Positions 20,700 through 28,847 of a DNA stretch of 58,891 nt are shown here, piece by piece (within the stretch, counting starts at the first letter, position 1; each line of letters begins with the position of its first letter). The stretch spans positions 1 through 58,891 of the forward strand of contig JANYBS010000235.1 in NCBI GenBank assembly GCA_025360715.1, given 5' to 3'. Below the pieces are notes generated by a model. It did no database searches. It was not told the origin of the DNA and saw only the letters and a program-made list of their open reading frames with translations. The position numbers were made by a program, and so were the translations under genes. The stretch comes from Candidatus Eiseniibacteriota bacterium. Its GTDB lineage: Bacteria; Eisenbacteria; RBG-16-71-46.

Positions 20700-23600
20700 C
20701 TAGTTCGCGGCCTTCGCGGGCACGTCGCTCTTGGCGCCCTTCGGCGCGCGCGGCTGCGCTGGGGCTGCGTGCGCGGTGGCCAGTGTGGCGCTCTGGATCT
20801 CGGAGAAGACCTCGTCGCCCTGCTGCGTCATGGCGCTCACGTACCAGCGCGTCTGGCCCTGGCCGTCGAACGCGTTGAGCGGGAAGACGCTGGCGACGAC
20901 CGTGCCATTGGGGCCGCGCATGACGTTCATCGGATAGCGGCGCCACAGGCCTTCGGTCGCGCGCACGTGCAGCCACGACTCTCGCACATCGGTGGGCTGC
21001 AGGTTCTCGAGTTGCGCCGAGATGAGCGTCGTGGCATTGGCGGGCATCACGCGTTGCGGAGCCAGCAACGTCACGTGCGCCGTCTCGATCTCAAGGCCGA
21101 AGTTGAACGTGGCGAAGCGCTGGTTGCCGCCCGGCAGGTCGATCACCTGCACGGGGGCGGTCTCACCGTGCCAGGTCAAGCGCAGGCTGTGCGGGCCGCG
21201 CGGCAGCTCGAGCGAGACCGGCGTGCTGCCGCGCAGCTCGCCATCGACGAACACCTGCGCGCCCGAGAGCGCCGAGGCGCCCTGCTCATCGTTGAGCAGC
21301 GCCTGCGCCTGGATCACGCCGTTCGCCGGCGCGGCCATGGGATGCGCGACCAACTGCGCCGTGCGACGAACACCCACTTGGATCGTCTGCGCCCACGCCG
21401 GCATGCCCGGGCCGCTGAACTGCACCTCGTGCAGACCCGGCGCGATCGACTCAAGCTTGACCGGCGCGTAACCCTGCGGCTTGCCGTCGACGGCGACGGC
21501 GATGGGCACTCCGGAGTCGGCGGCGAAGATCTCGAGGTCGCCGTTGAGCGTCTGGTCCAATGCGACCTTCTGGTTCTTCTCGCCACGCACGGGGAACTTC
21601 GCGCTACCCAGATCGGTGAGCGTGAGGGTGACCATGTGTTCGCCGGGCGCGAGTTCTAGCTTGGCCGGCGTGCGCTTGGCGACGTCCTTGCCATCGATGG
21701 CGATCCACGCGCCCGGCGGATCGCTGTCGATCGCAGCGGTGAAGCGCGGCGCGCCGAGTCCCACCGCGCGCGCCAGGCGCGCGAGCGGCCCCGGTTCGTC
21801 CTTGTTGGCGCTCTGCATGCCACCCAGCCACCAGCCAAGCGCGAAGAGCACCACGATGAGACTGCCCCACGCCCACGGCTTGCGATACCACGCAGAAGGC
21901 GCCTTGAGTTCTTCTGGGCTCGGCCACGAAGCACGCACGGCTCCAGCAGGACGCGCCCCGCTCGCGGCGGCGCGCGCCGGCGAACTCGGCGTGAGCTCGA
22001 AGGGGGGCTCGCTTGCATCAGCACGCGGCGCCGCCGCCACGTTAAGCACGGGCGGCGCCGTGGGCGGCACCATCACACGCAGCACCGGCGGCGCGCTGGG
22101 CGCGGCCTCGGGAATGCGCAGTTGCGGCGGCGCGACGGGCGCCTCGGGCGAGGCGGCGCGCACGGCGGCGAGCTGCTCCGGCAGCGGCGCGACCGACGAC
22201 GGCGTGACTGCGAGCGGCGGCGCGGTCGTTTCGCGCGGCAGCTCCACGCGCAACACCGGCGGCGCCGCAGGCGGCTGCGGACGCACGGGCACCTGCGGGA
22301 TGGCGAACGTCTCGTGCGCACCGACCGGTTCGTGGTCCACGCTCACCGGCGCGGCAGGATCGCTCGTGAGCATCGGCGGTGAGATCACCGGCAGGCTCGC
22401 AACCTCGGCGTCGCTCATCTGCGCGGCGGTCGCTGCAGCGGGCGGGCTCGGCGCGGTCACCGAAGGCGCAGGAGCGCTCGCAGCCGGCGCGCTCGCAGCG
22501 GCGCTGAACATGCTGGCGAACGTCGCGGGAGCGAGCTTGGAATCGAGCGCAGGCAGTGGCGCAGGCGTCGGCTCAGGCGCGGCGAGCGCGAGTGGCGGCA
22601 TCGGCGCGAGCGCGCTGGAGCGCGCGGACGCAGACACGGAGGCGGGATCAAGCGTGGATGCGACCGGCGCGGCGGGCGGCTGCGCCTCGAGCGCGGCGGC
22701 GTGCGCATGTGCCGCGGACTCGCGCTCGGCGACATCGCCCCCGAATGACGCCGCCATGAGTTCCTGCTCATCGGCGCTGAGCGATTCGTCGTGCAGCAGC
22801 GTCTCGGGGGCGTCCTGCGCAGCGAGCGAGGGATCCTCCCATGCGATCGCGGCCTGCTCGTGCGCGATCGTGACCGGCTCGTTCGGCTCCGCAGGCACGG
22901 ATGCCGAGAGCAGCGAGTCGTACGCCGAGAGCGGCGCGGGCTGATCGCCGTAGAGCGGCGCGGACTCGGCGGTGGCATTCGCGGTGCCCTCGGCGGCAGG
23001 CAGCATCTGAGGCGGATCGCGATCGTCCTGCTCATCTTCTTCAGCGTGCGGTTTGCGGCCCCAGCTCAGGAGACGGTTGAGCCAGCGACCCACCGGGTGA
23101 GCGGCGCGCGCGGGCTGCTCGGCGGCCTCCGGCTCGAAGGCCGGCGGCTCCGGCGCGAAGAGCGCGGAAGCTGCAGGCTCGGATGCCGCGGCGGCAATGT
23201 GGCTGGCAACGTGGCTGGCAACGTGGCTGGCAACGGTTGCATCGGCCTGCGGCGACGCGACCGCCACGTCGACTGCGAGCGGCTCCGCAGATGCCACCTC
23301 GCGCTCCAGCGGGCTCGACAGCCCTGGCTGGTGTTGAGGCAACGCCTCGGGCAATGGCGCGACGGACGCCTGCGCGGGCTCCGGCATCACGGCCGGTTCG
23401 ATGCTCGCGCGCGCCGCTGCGACCTCGGCTGGCGCCTCGCTCCGGGCGACCGGCTGTGGCGCATCCTCGCGCGAAGCAGGCGCGGCATCCTCGACGCCGG
23501 CGGCCGACCACTCGGCCTCGACAGCCGCGGGCGCCGCGAGTTCGCTATCGCCCTGCGGCCAGTGATCGAGCGAGACCATGACGTGCGTGCTGCCCTCGAA

Positions 23601-24044
23601 GAGGAACGCACGCGCCTCGCGGCCTTCTTCGTCGCGCACCCGCACCCACAGCGGCTCGAAAGGTTCACCGTCGCGCAGCACCTGCACACGGGCTTCGCCG
23701 ACCCAGCCGAAGGCGCCACCGGAAGGCGTGTCGACGAACGCAACGGAGCACGGGCCGCTCTCGCCTTCGCGATGCCACAGTTCGGCATGCGAGAAGAGCA
23801 AGCCGGTGAGGGCATGATGGAGGATCGCCGGGATCGCGCGTACGCGCATATCGGTGGCCGAGGTCTCGCGGGCGACGCCGGCCAGATCGTGCAGCCAGCC
23901 TCCCACCTCGGCGGGCGTGAAGCCGGCAGGCACACCGAGCAAAACGAGTTCCAGCTCGCCGGCGGACATGCCGGCGGTGAGGACTTCCCCGTGCGTGCGG
24001 GTCGTGACCACCCAACGAAGGGCGGTGTTACCGGCGAGGGTCAT
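20700..24044 (-). CDS. large single-pass PEGA-domain protein with disordered linker
   Basis: A 1114-residue protein. Residues 1-180 form a folded N-terminal domain I do not recognise (ends SLDHWPQG). A long Ala/Pro/Glu-rich linker (about 180-720) includes a threefold VASH repeat and several RVELP/RVMVP-like short motifs. One transmembrane helix (about 722-742, WGSLIVVLFALGWWLGG) follows. Then come three PEGA-type beta modules: PPGAWIAIDGKD at about 775, GVPIAVAVDGKPQGYAPVKL at about 840, and GAQVFVDGELRGSTPVSLEL at about 930. A final beta-sandwich (980-1090) ends the protein. Topology: N-domain cytoplasmic, PEGA side outside. PEGA modules are often found with bacterial Ser/Thr kinases, as here. 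A 10-codon leader ORF overlaps its start. Confidence 0.85.
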   Translation of the reverse strand: MTLAGNTALRWVVTTRTHGEVLTAGMSAGELELVLLGVPAGFTPAEVGGWLHDLAGVARETSATDMRVRAIPAILHHALTGLLFSHAELWHREGESGPCSVAFVDTPSGGAFGWVGEARVQVLRDGEPFEPLWVRVRDEEGREARAFLFEGSTHVMVSLDHWPQGDSELAAPAAVEAEWSAAGVEDAAPASREDAPQPVARSEAPAEVAAARASIEPAVMPEPAQASVAPLPEALPQHQPGLSSPLEREVASAEPLAVDVAVASPQADATVASHVASHVASHIAAAASEPAASALFAPEPPAFEPEAAEQPARAAHPVGRWLNRLLSWGRKPHAEEDEQDDRDPPQMLPAAEGTANATAESAPLYGDQPAPLSAYDSLLSASVPAEPNEPVTIAHEQAAIAWEDPSLAAQDAPETLLHDESLSADEQELMAASFGGDVAERESAAHAHAAALEAQPPAAPVASTLDPASVSASARSSALAPMPPLALAAPEPTPAPLPALDSKLAPATFASMFSAAASAPAASAPAPSVTAPSPPAAATAAQMSDAEVASLPVISPPMLTSDPAAPVSVDHEPVGAHETFAIPQVPVRPQPPAAPPVLRVELPRETTAPPLAVTPSSVAPLPEQLAAVRAASPEAPVAPPQLRIPEAAPSAPPVLRVMVPPTAPPVLNVAAAPRADASEPPFELTPSSPARAAASGARPAGAVRASWPSPEELKAPSAWYRKPWAWGSLIVVLFALGWWLGGMQSANKDEPGPLARLARAVGLGAPRFTAAIDSDPPGAWIAIDGKDVAKRTPAKLELAPGEHMVTLTLTDLGSAKFPVRGEKNQKVALDQTLNGDLEIFAADSGVPIAVAVDGKPQGYAPVKLESIAPGLHEVQFSGPGMPAWAQTIQVGVRRTAQLVAHPMAAPANGVIQAQALLNDEQGASALSGAQVFVDGELRGSTPVSLELPRGPHSLRLTWHGETAPVQVIDLPGGNQRFATFNFGLEIETAHVTLLAPQRVMPANATTLISAQLENLQPTDVRESWLHVRATEGLWRRYPMNVMRGPNGTVVASVFPLNAFDGQGQTRWYVSAMTQQGDEVFSEIQSATLATAHAAPAQPRAPKGAKSDVPAKAAN

Positions 24045-24073
24045 CTTGCGAGGAACATCCTTGCGAGGAACAT
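24041..24073 (-). CDS. 10-codon leader ORF coupled to the PEGA gene
   Basis: Reads MFLARMFLAR followed by TGA. The TGA shares three bases with the ATG of the PEGA gene (ATGA at 24041-24044). An AAGGAG lies nine bases upstream of its ATG (24083-24088), whereas the PEGA ATG itself has no such site at normal spacing. The repeat in the peptide comes from a 15-base tandem duplication (24045-24074). This looks like translation-coupled loading of ribosomes onto the PEGA gene. An older in-frame start lost by frameshift is an alternative. Confidence 0.5.
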   Translation of the reverse strand: MFLARMFLAR

Positions 24074-24074
24074 C
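24045..24074. repeat. 15-base direct tandem duplication
   Basis: The unit CTTGCGAGGAACATC occurs twice with no spacer, at 24045-24059 and 24060-24074. It covers the whole leader ORF before the PEGA gene and preserves its frame. Confidence 0.9.
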
Positions 24075-24135
24075 CTAAGGGGCTCCTTCCCCAACAACGC
24101 ACCCAGCGCGGACAGGTGCCACGCGGCTCCTTGGC

Positions 24136-24165
24136 AAGCTAAGGCTTGGACAGTGCAAGTGTCAA
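24136..24165 (-). promoter_or_regulatory. candidate promoter of the PEGA gene
   Basis: TTGACA (24165-24160), an 18-base spacer, then TAGCTT (24141-24136) followed by GCC. The same -10 string and spacer length occur at the tRNA-Leu promoter. Predicted transcript start is near 24129, giving a leader of about 55 bases before the leader ORF. Confidence 0.6.
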
Positions 24166-24279
24166 TGGGCAGCGGAGTTGTGGCATGTCCCGTGCAAGAA
24201 CGTGCGGGACGGGCGCGTGTCTGCCGATGATTCTAGGAAGGCCCAGCGGCCGGAACGTGCGAGTTGACAGTAACCTGCC

Positions 24280-24309
24280 TTGCAGAACACACGCCAAGCC
24301 ACGTAGTTT
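24280..24309 (+). promoter_or_regulatory. weak candidate promoter of the LysM transglycosylase
   Basis: TTGCAG (24280-24285), an 18-base spacer, TAGTTT (24304-24309). The spacer and -10 fit the window's pattern but the -35 is poor. A better TTGACA at 24264-24269 lacks a -10 at normal distance. Confidence 0.3.
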
Positions 24310-24358
24310 CGGCGGGTTCACCACCCGTGCAGCGGATGGATCTGCGAGACGGAGACCT

Positions 24359-26068
24359 ATGACTTTCTGCATCAAACTGCGCAACACATTCGCTCTGGCC
24401 CTACTGGCAGCCCTGACGTTCGCCAGCCTGACCCCAGGCGCTTCCTACGCCGCGGGCGCTGCCCCCGCCGTGCGCGATTCCGCCAACTCACCGACGCCCG
24501 CGCCCAAGGGCGGGGCTCTGGTGCCCGAGATCGAGCCGGGTGTCACTGCCCCGACCGATACGAGCGAGGCGGCGCTGCTCAACCAGCCGGCCATCGAGGA
24601 CATCCCGCTGCAGATGAACGCGGACGTCCTGAAGTGGATCCAATTCTTCACCGGCAACGGCCGTAGCACCTTCGAGCGCTGGCTCAAGCGATCGGGCCGC
24701 TACATGGAGCTCTTCCGCACCGTGCTCCAGAAGGAAGGCCTGCCGCCGGATCTGGTGCATCTCGTGTTCGTCGAGAGCGGCTTCAACATGAACGCGCGCT
24801 CCTACGCAGCCGCGGTCGGCCCTTGGCAGTTCCTGCAGAGCAGCGGCAAGCTCTTCGGCCTGAACGTGGACAAGTGGGTCGACGAGCGCAAGGACCCCGA
24901 GAAGTCGACGGTCGCCGCCGCGCGCTACCTCAAGCACCTCTATGGCATCTTCGGCGATTGGCCCCTGGCACTGGCGTCGTACAACGCTGGCGAGGGCACC
25001 GTGCTGCGCGCGATCAAGGCGCAGGGCACCACCAACTACTGGGACCTCAAGCTGCCGCGCCAGACCGAGGAGTACGTGCCGCAGTTCATGGCCGCACTCG
25101 CGATCACGCGTGACCCTGTCAAGTACGGCTTCTCCGACGTCGAGATGGACGACCCTCTGCGGTTCGATGAGATCTCGATGCGCGGCGCCGTCGACCTGCG
25201 CGCGATCGCGAAGCTCGCGGACTGCTCATTCGAGGACCTCAAGGCGCTCAACCCGGCGGTGCGAAGCATCGCCGTCAAGGGCAATGACGGCTTCACCACG
25301 ATCCGCGTGCCACTCGGCAAGAGCGAGGTCATCCAGCAGAAGCTCAGCAAGGGAAGCCAGCTGCCGGCCGTGGACCTGACCGTGCGTCACCGCGTGCAGC
25401 GCGGCGAGACGCTGCGCAGCATCGCTGCCGAGTACTCGGTCAGTCCCAAGCAGATCGCGGCGGCCAATGGCATCTCGCGCCATCACCCACTGCGGCGCGG
25501 CATGCTGGTCACCGTGCCCGCCAGCATGCGCGCTCCGGCGCCCGAGATGATCGATCGCACCCAGGACCCGCGTGCATCCACCGCCTACGTCCCCGCTCGC
25601 AAGATCGGCCTTCCGGCCAGGCTCAACGGCAACAGTGATGCGGCCGACCGCAAGCATGTGACCGTGGCCCAGGGCCAGACGCTGTGGATGATCTCGCAGT
25701 CGGCCGGGGTGAGCGTGGACGAGATCCGCGAATGGAACCACCTCACGAGCGACGCGCTCACGCCGGGCCAGCGCCTGCGCATCCACACGGGCGATGACGC
25801 TGCCACGGTCGCCGCGACCGCTGCGAGCGACAGCGTGCAGATCGCGAATCTCAGGGCGCCTTCGGGCCGCAAGCACGGCAGGCAGAGCGCGCACAGCCGC
25901 GCCGGCCATGCCAGCAGCGGCGGCGCGAACAGCGTGCGCGTGCGCAAGGGCGACACGCTCGGCGCGATCGCAGCCCGGCACGGCGTGAGCGTGCAGGAAC
26001 TGCGCCGCGCGAACCACCTTCGCGGCAACAACGTGCGCCTTGGCCAGAAGCTGAGGCTTCCGGGTTAG
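24359..26068 (+). CDS. MltD-type lytic transglycosylase with three LysM domains
   Basis: A 569-residue secreted peptidoglycan hydrolase. The start at 24359 has GGAG just upstream and gives a signal peptide (LALLAALTFASLTPGASYAAG). The catalytic SLT domain (about 80-260) has Glu in LVFVESGFN (about 139), GPWQFLQSSGK and LASYNAGEG. Three LysM modules for glycan binding lie near 340, 434 and 527, each with the [GN]xTLxxI core (GETLRSIA, GQTLWMIS, GDTLGAIA). It is divergent from the PEGA gene and ends before a strong bidirectional terminator. Confidence 0.93.
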   Translation: MTFCIKLRNTFALALLAALTFASLTPGASYAAGAAPAVRDSANSPTPAPKGGALVPEIEPGVTAPTDTSEAALLNQPAIEDIPLQMNADVLKWIQFFTGNGRSTFERWLKRSGRYMELFRTVLQKEGLPPDLVHLVFVESGFNMNARSYAAAVGPWQFLQSSGKLFGLNVDKWVDERKDPEKSTVAAARYLKHLYGIFGDWPLALASYNAGEGTVLRAIKAQGTTNYWDLKLPRQTEEYVPQFMAALAITRDPVKYGFSDVEMDDPLRFDEISMRGAVDLRAIAKLADCSFEDLKALNPAVRSIAVKGNDGFTTIRVPLGKSEVIQQKLSKGSQLPAVDLTVRHRVQRGETLRSIAAEYSVSPKQIAAANGISRHHPLRRGMLVTVPASMRAPAPEMIDRTQDPRASTAYVPARKIGLPARLNGNSDAADRKHVTVAQGQTLWMISQSAGVSVDEIREWNHLTSDALTPGQRLRIHTGDDAATVAATAASDSVQIANLRAPSGRKHGRQSAHSRAGHASSGGANSVRVRKGDTLGAIAARHGVSVQELRRANHLRGNNVRLGQKLRLPG

Positions 26069-26092
26069 AGCACGCCGCGCGGCGCGCAGACG

Positions 26093-26132
26093 AGAAGCCC
26101 GGTCACTCGTGAGAGCGACCGGGCTTCTTCTT
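26093..26132 (+). terminator. bidirectional intrinsic terminator
   Basis: A perfect 12-base stem (AGAAGCCCGGTC / GACCGGGCTTCT at 26093-26104 and 26117-26128) with an inner CTC-GAG extension and a TTCTT-type tail. It lies between convergent genes, 25 bases after the LysM transglycosylase and 48 bases before the end of glgC. Confidence 0.8.
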
Positions 26133-26179
26133 GGCAACGGGAGCGCTCCACTCGCGGCTGGAGGCCGCAGGCTTGTCTA

Positions 26180-27457
26180 CTAATGCATCGACTCCGGGCC
26201 ATCGACCACGCCGCCGCTGGGCACCGGCGCCGTGAAGTCGGCTTCCGTGACCGATGCGCCGATGCGCGCATTGCGGCCCACGGTGAGCCCTTCAGGGATG
26301 CGCGCTTCCTTGCCGACGACCACGAGCCCGCTCGAGAGATGTTCCGGACAGGCGCGGTTCGGTGACATGTCATCGCCGTGGCCGATGCGCGCACCGGCGC
26401 CGATGATGACCTCTTTGTCGAGGATCGCCCGCTCCAGATGCGCGCCGGGGCCGATGAGCGTGTCGTGCATGACGATGCTGTCGCGCACGACCGCGCCCGC
26501 AGCGACGGTCACGCCCGGGAACAGCACCGAGTTGATGACCTCGCCCGCCACGCGGCAGCCATTGGCCACCATCGAGTGCGTCACGCGCGAGCCGTGCTCG
26601 AAGCGCACCGGTGCGCGGTCCGCACTCTGCGTGTGGATGATCCACGACGGATCGTGCAGGTCGAGCGGCGGCTTCTTGCCGAGAAACGCCAGGTTCGCGT
26701 CGTAGAACGAATCGAGCGTGCCCACATCCTGCCAGTACTCGCGGAACGGATACGCGAACACCCCTTCCCCGCGCTCGACCAGCCGCGGGATGATGTCCTT
26801 ACCGAAGTCATGAGAGGAGCCCGGCATGCCGGCATCCTCGACGAGCCAGCGGATGAGCGCCTCGCGGTCGAAGAGGTACACGCCCATGGACGCCATGCGC
26901 GAGGTGACCGGGCCCTTGGGCTTCTCCTTGAATGCCGTGACGCGGCCGGTCGCCTCGGTCTCGAGGATGCCGAACTGATCGACTTCGTCCTCGGGGACTT
27001 CGGTCACGGCGACGGTCAGCAGCGCGCGGTTCGCGCGATGGAACGCGTACAGGACGTTGTAGTCCATCTTGTACACGTGATCGCCCGAGAGGATGAGCAC
27101 TTCATCCACGCGGCGGCGCTTGAGATGCGTGAGGTTCTGGTAGATGGCGTCGGCCGTGCCCTGGTACCAGTCGAACTGCGCCGCGCCGGGCGCGGGCTGC
27201 AGCAGCTGGATGCCGCCGCGCGAGCGATCCAAGTCCCACGGGCGGCCGATGCCGATGTGTTGATTGAGCGAAGTCGGGCGGTATTGCGTGAGCACACCGA
27301 TATCGAAGATGCCGGAGTTCACGCAGTTCGAGAGCGCGAAGTCGATGATGCGGTACTTGCCGCCGAACGGCACTGCCGGCTTGGCGCGGCGCTCGGACAG
27401 CAAGCAAAGGCGGCTACCGACGCCGCCGGCGAGTACGAATGCATAGCGTCCGCTCAT
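26180..27457 (-). CDS. glgC: glucose-1-phosphate adenylyltransferase (GlgC), catalytic-type copy
   Basis: Makes ADP-glucose from ATP and glucose-1-phosphate for glycogen synthesis. It has 425 residues from the ATG at 27457, with GGAGCTGCG before it and a four-base overlap with the upstream paralogue. Seen: AGGVGSRL nucleotide loop, RAKPAVPFGGKYRIIDFALSN with Lys26 (equivalent to E. coli Lys39), catalytic Asp region LSGDHVYKMDY, glucose-1-phosphate Lys in FKEKPKGP, and a left-handed beta-helix end. The usual Arg of GGRGSRL is Val here. Second gene of a two-gene operon. Confidence 0.93.
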   Translation of the reverse strand: MSGRYAFVLAGGVGSRLCLLSERRAKPAVPFGGKYRIIDFALSNCVNSGIFDIGVLTQYRPTSLNQHIGIGRPWDLDRSRGGIQLLQPAPGAAQFDWYQGTADAIYQNLTHLKRRRVDEVLILSGDHVYKMDYNVLYAFHRANRALLTVAVTEVPEDEVDQFGILETEATGRVTAFKEKPKGPVTSRMASMGVYLFDREALIRWLVEDAGMPGSSHDFGKDIIPRLVERGEGVFAYPFREYWQDVGTLDSFYDANLAFLGKKPPLDLHDPSWIIHTQSADRAPVRFEHGSRVTHSMVANGCRVAGEVINSVLFPGVTVAAGAVVRDSIVMHDTLIGPGAHLERAILDKEVIIGAGARIGHGDDMSPNRACPEHLSSGLVVVGKEARIPEGLTVGRNARIGASVTEADFTAPVPSGGVVDGPESMH

Positions 27458-28725
27458 CGCAGCTCCTCGAACCAGCGACGGTTTCGCACGATCGTGCCTG
27501 TGCGAAGCAGACCGTCGGCGAAGTCTTCGTAGCGGCCACCCACACCCACCATCGACGGGCGCTCCATGCGGCCACCCGGCGGTATCCAGGCGTCTTTGCC
27601 CACCAGGCACAGGCCGTCGAGGAGCTCGGTCGCTTCGGACTCTGCTGGAGCCCCGCTTGCGGCATCGGCGCCGATCACCGCGCGCTCGCCGACGCGCACA
27701 TACTTGTCGAGGATCGCGCGGTCGATCACGGCCCCCGCCTCGATGCGCGTGTCGGCCATGATGACGCTGTCCTTCACCTCGGCGCCCGGACCCACGTATA
27801 CGCCTGGGAACAGGATCGAGCGCTGCACGCGCCCTTCGATGCGGCAGCCGTTGGCGATCAGGCTGTCGGCGATGTCGGCGCCCTCGGCCGCGACCACGGG
27901 CGGGCGCTCTTCGTCACGCGTCAGGATCGGCCAGCGTGAATCGCGCAGCAGGAAGCGCGGCTCGGTGGCGACGAGTTCCAGATTGGCGCGGTAGTACGAA
28001 CCCACGGTACCCACGTCCTCCCAGAAACCGTTGAACTCATGCGCGTACACGCGCTCGCCCGCTTCGACGAGCGGCCGCAGCACGTCGAGCACCAGATCGA
28101 CCGGGCGGCTGCGAAGCATCTCGCCGAGCACCTCGAAGTCGAACACGTATACGCCCATCGACGCGTGCGACGCGGCGCTGCGGTCGGGCTTCTCTTCGAG
28201 CGCGCGCACGCGGCCGCCGCGATCCATGGTGACCATGCCGAAGCGCTTGGTCTGATCGGCCGGCACGCGCGTGACCGCAAGCGTGACCGACGCGCCGCGC
28301 TGCTCGTGCGCCAGGAAGAGCGCGCGGTAGTCCATTCGGTACACGTGATCGCCCGAGAGCACCAGCACCTGATCGGGCCGGTGGTTCTCGATGAAGTCCC
28401 AGTTCTGCGTGATGGCGTCGGCAGTGCCGCGGTACCAGCCCGCATGACTGCGCGTCTGGTAGGGCTGCAGGATGTCGACCCCGCCCTGGCGGCGGTCCAG
28501 GTCCCACGGCCGGCCCGCGCCGATGTGATCGTTGAGCGAGGCTGGCGCGTGCTGCGCGAGCACGCCCACGCGCTCGATACCTGAGTGGCAGCAGTTGCTG
28601 AGCGAGAAGTCGATCACGCGGTACTTGCCGCCGAACGGCAGCGCACTCACGGCACGCTCGGCAGAGAGCACACCGAGCCGCTCGCCACCGCCGCCGGAGA
28701 GGATCAACGCCATCACATTGCGCAT
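27454..28725 (-). CDS. GlgC paralogue, possible regulatory subunit
   Basis: A 423-residue adenylyltransferase homologue with start at 28725 (GGAAGG upstream). An earlier frame start adds 36 unconserved residues. It keeps SGGGGERL, PFGGKYRVIDFSLSNC, LSGDHVYRMDY and an EEKPD Lys region. The RAKPA motif is RAVSA: Val26 and Ser27 replace the Lys-Pro pair that touches the activator and nucleotide in catalytic GlgC. By analogy with GlgD of Firmicutes and the large plant subunit, it may be a modulatory partner in a heterotetramer with the neighbouring copy. Equally it may have a different allosteric site. Confidence 0.88.
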   Translation of the reverse strand: MRNVMALILSGGGGERLGVLSAERAVSALPFGGKYRVIDFSLSNCCHSGIERVGVLAQHAPASLNDHIGAGRPWDLDRRQGGVDILQPYQTRSHAGWYRGTADAITQNWDFIENHRPDQVLVLSGDHVYRMDYRALFLAHEQRGASVTLAVTRVPADQTKRFGMVTMDRGGRVRALEEKPDRSAASHASMGVYVFDFEVLGEMLRSRPVDLVLDVLRPLVEAGERVYAHEFNGFWEDVGTVGSYYRANLELVATEPRFLLRDSRWPILTRDEERPPVVAAEGADIADSLIANGCRIEGRVQRSILFPGVYVGPGAEVKDSVIMADTRIEAGAVIDRAILDKYVRVGERAVIGADAASGAPAESEATELLDGLCLVGKDAWIPPGGRMERPSMVGVGGRYEDFADGLLRTGTIVRNRRWFEELR

Positions 28726-28778
28726 CGGGTCCGCCTTCCATGAGCTTGTGTGCGCGAAGAAAGATGAGAACGCTACGG

Positions 28779-28808
28779 ACACTAATGAAGCGCCCTCGGC
28801 CCGGTCAA
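28779..28808 (-). promoter_or_regulatory. candidate promoter of the glgC pair
   Basis: TTGACC (28808-28803), an 18-base spacer, TAGTGT (28784-28779). The predicted transcript start is near 28772, with a 47-base leader before 28725. The -35 lies mostly in the loop, and the spacer in one arm, of the hairpin that ends the PorV-like gene. Confidence 0.5.
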
Positions 28809-28824
28809 CTACCGGGCCGAGGGC
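28792..28824 (-). terminator. hairpin terminator of the PorV-like gene
   Basis: A perfect 13-base stem (GCCCTCGGCCCGG / CCGGGCCGAGGGC) with a 7-base loop, 23 bases past the PorV-like stop on the minus strand. There is no long T-run after it. The glgC promoter overlaps it. Confidence 0.7.
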
Positions 28825-28847
28825 GGAAGACATTGCTGGAATAGCGG

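Noticed and set aside
24146-24358. An extended N-terminus of the LysM transglycosylase from 24146
   Set aside because: The added 71 residues are not conserved and the ATG at 24359 starts a good signal peptide with a nearby ribosome site.
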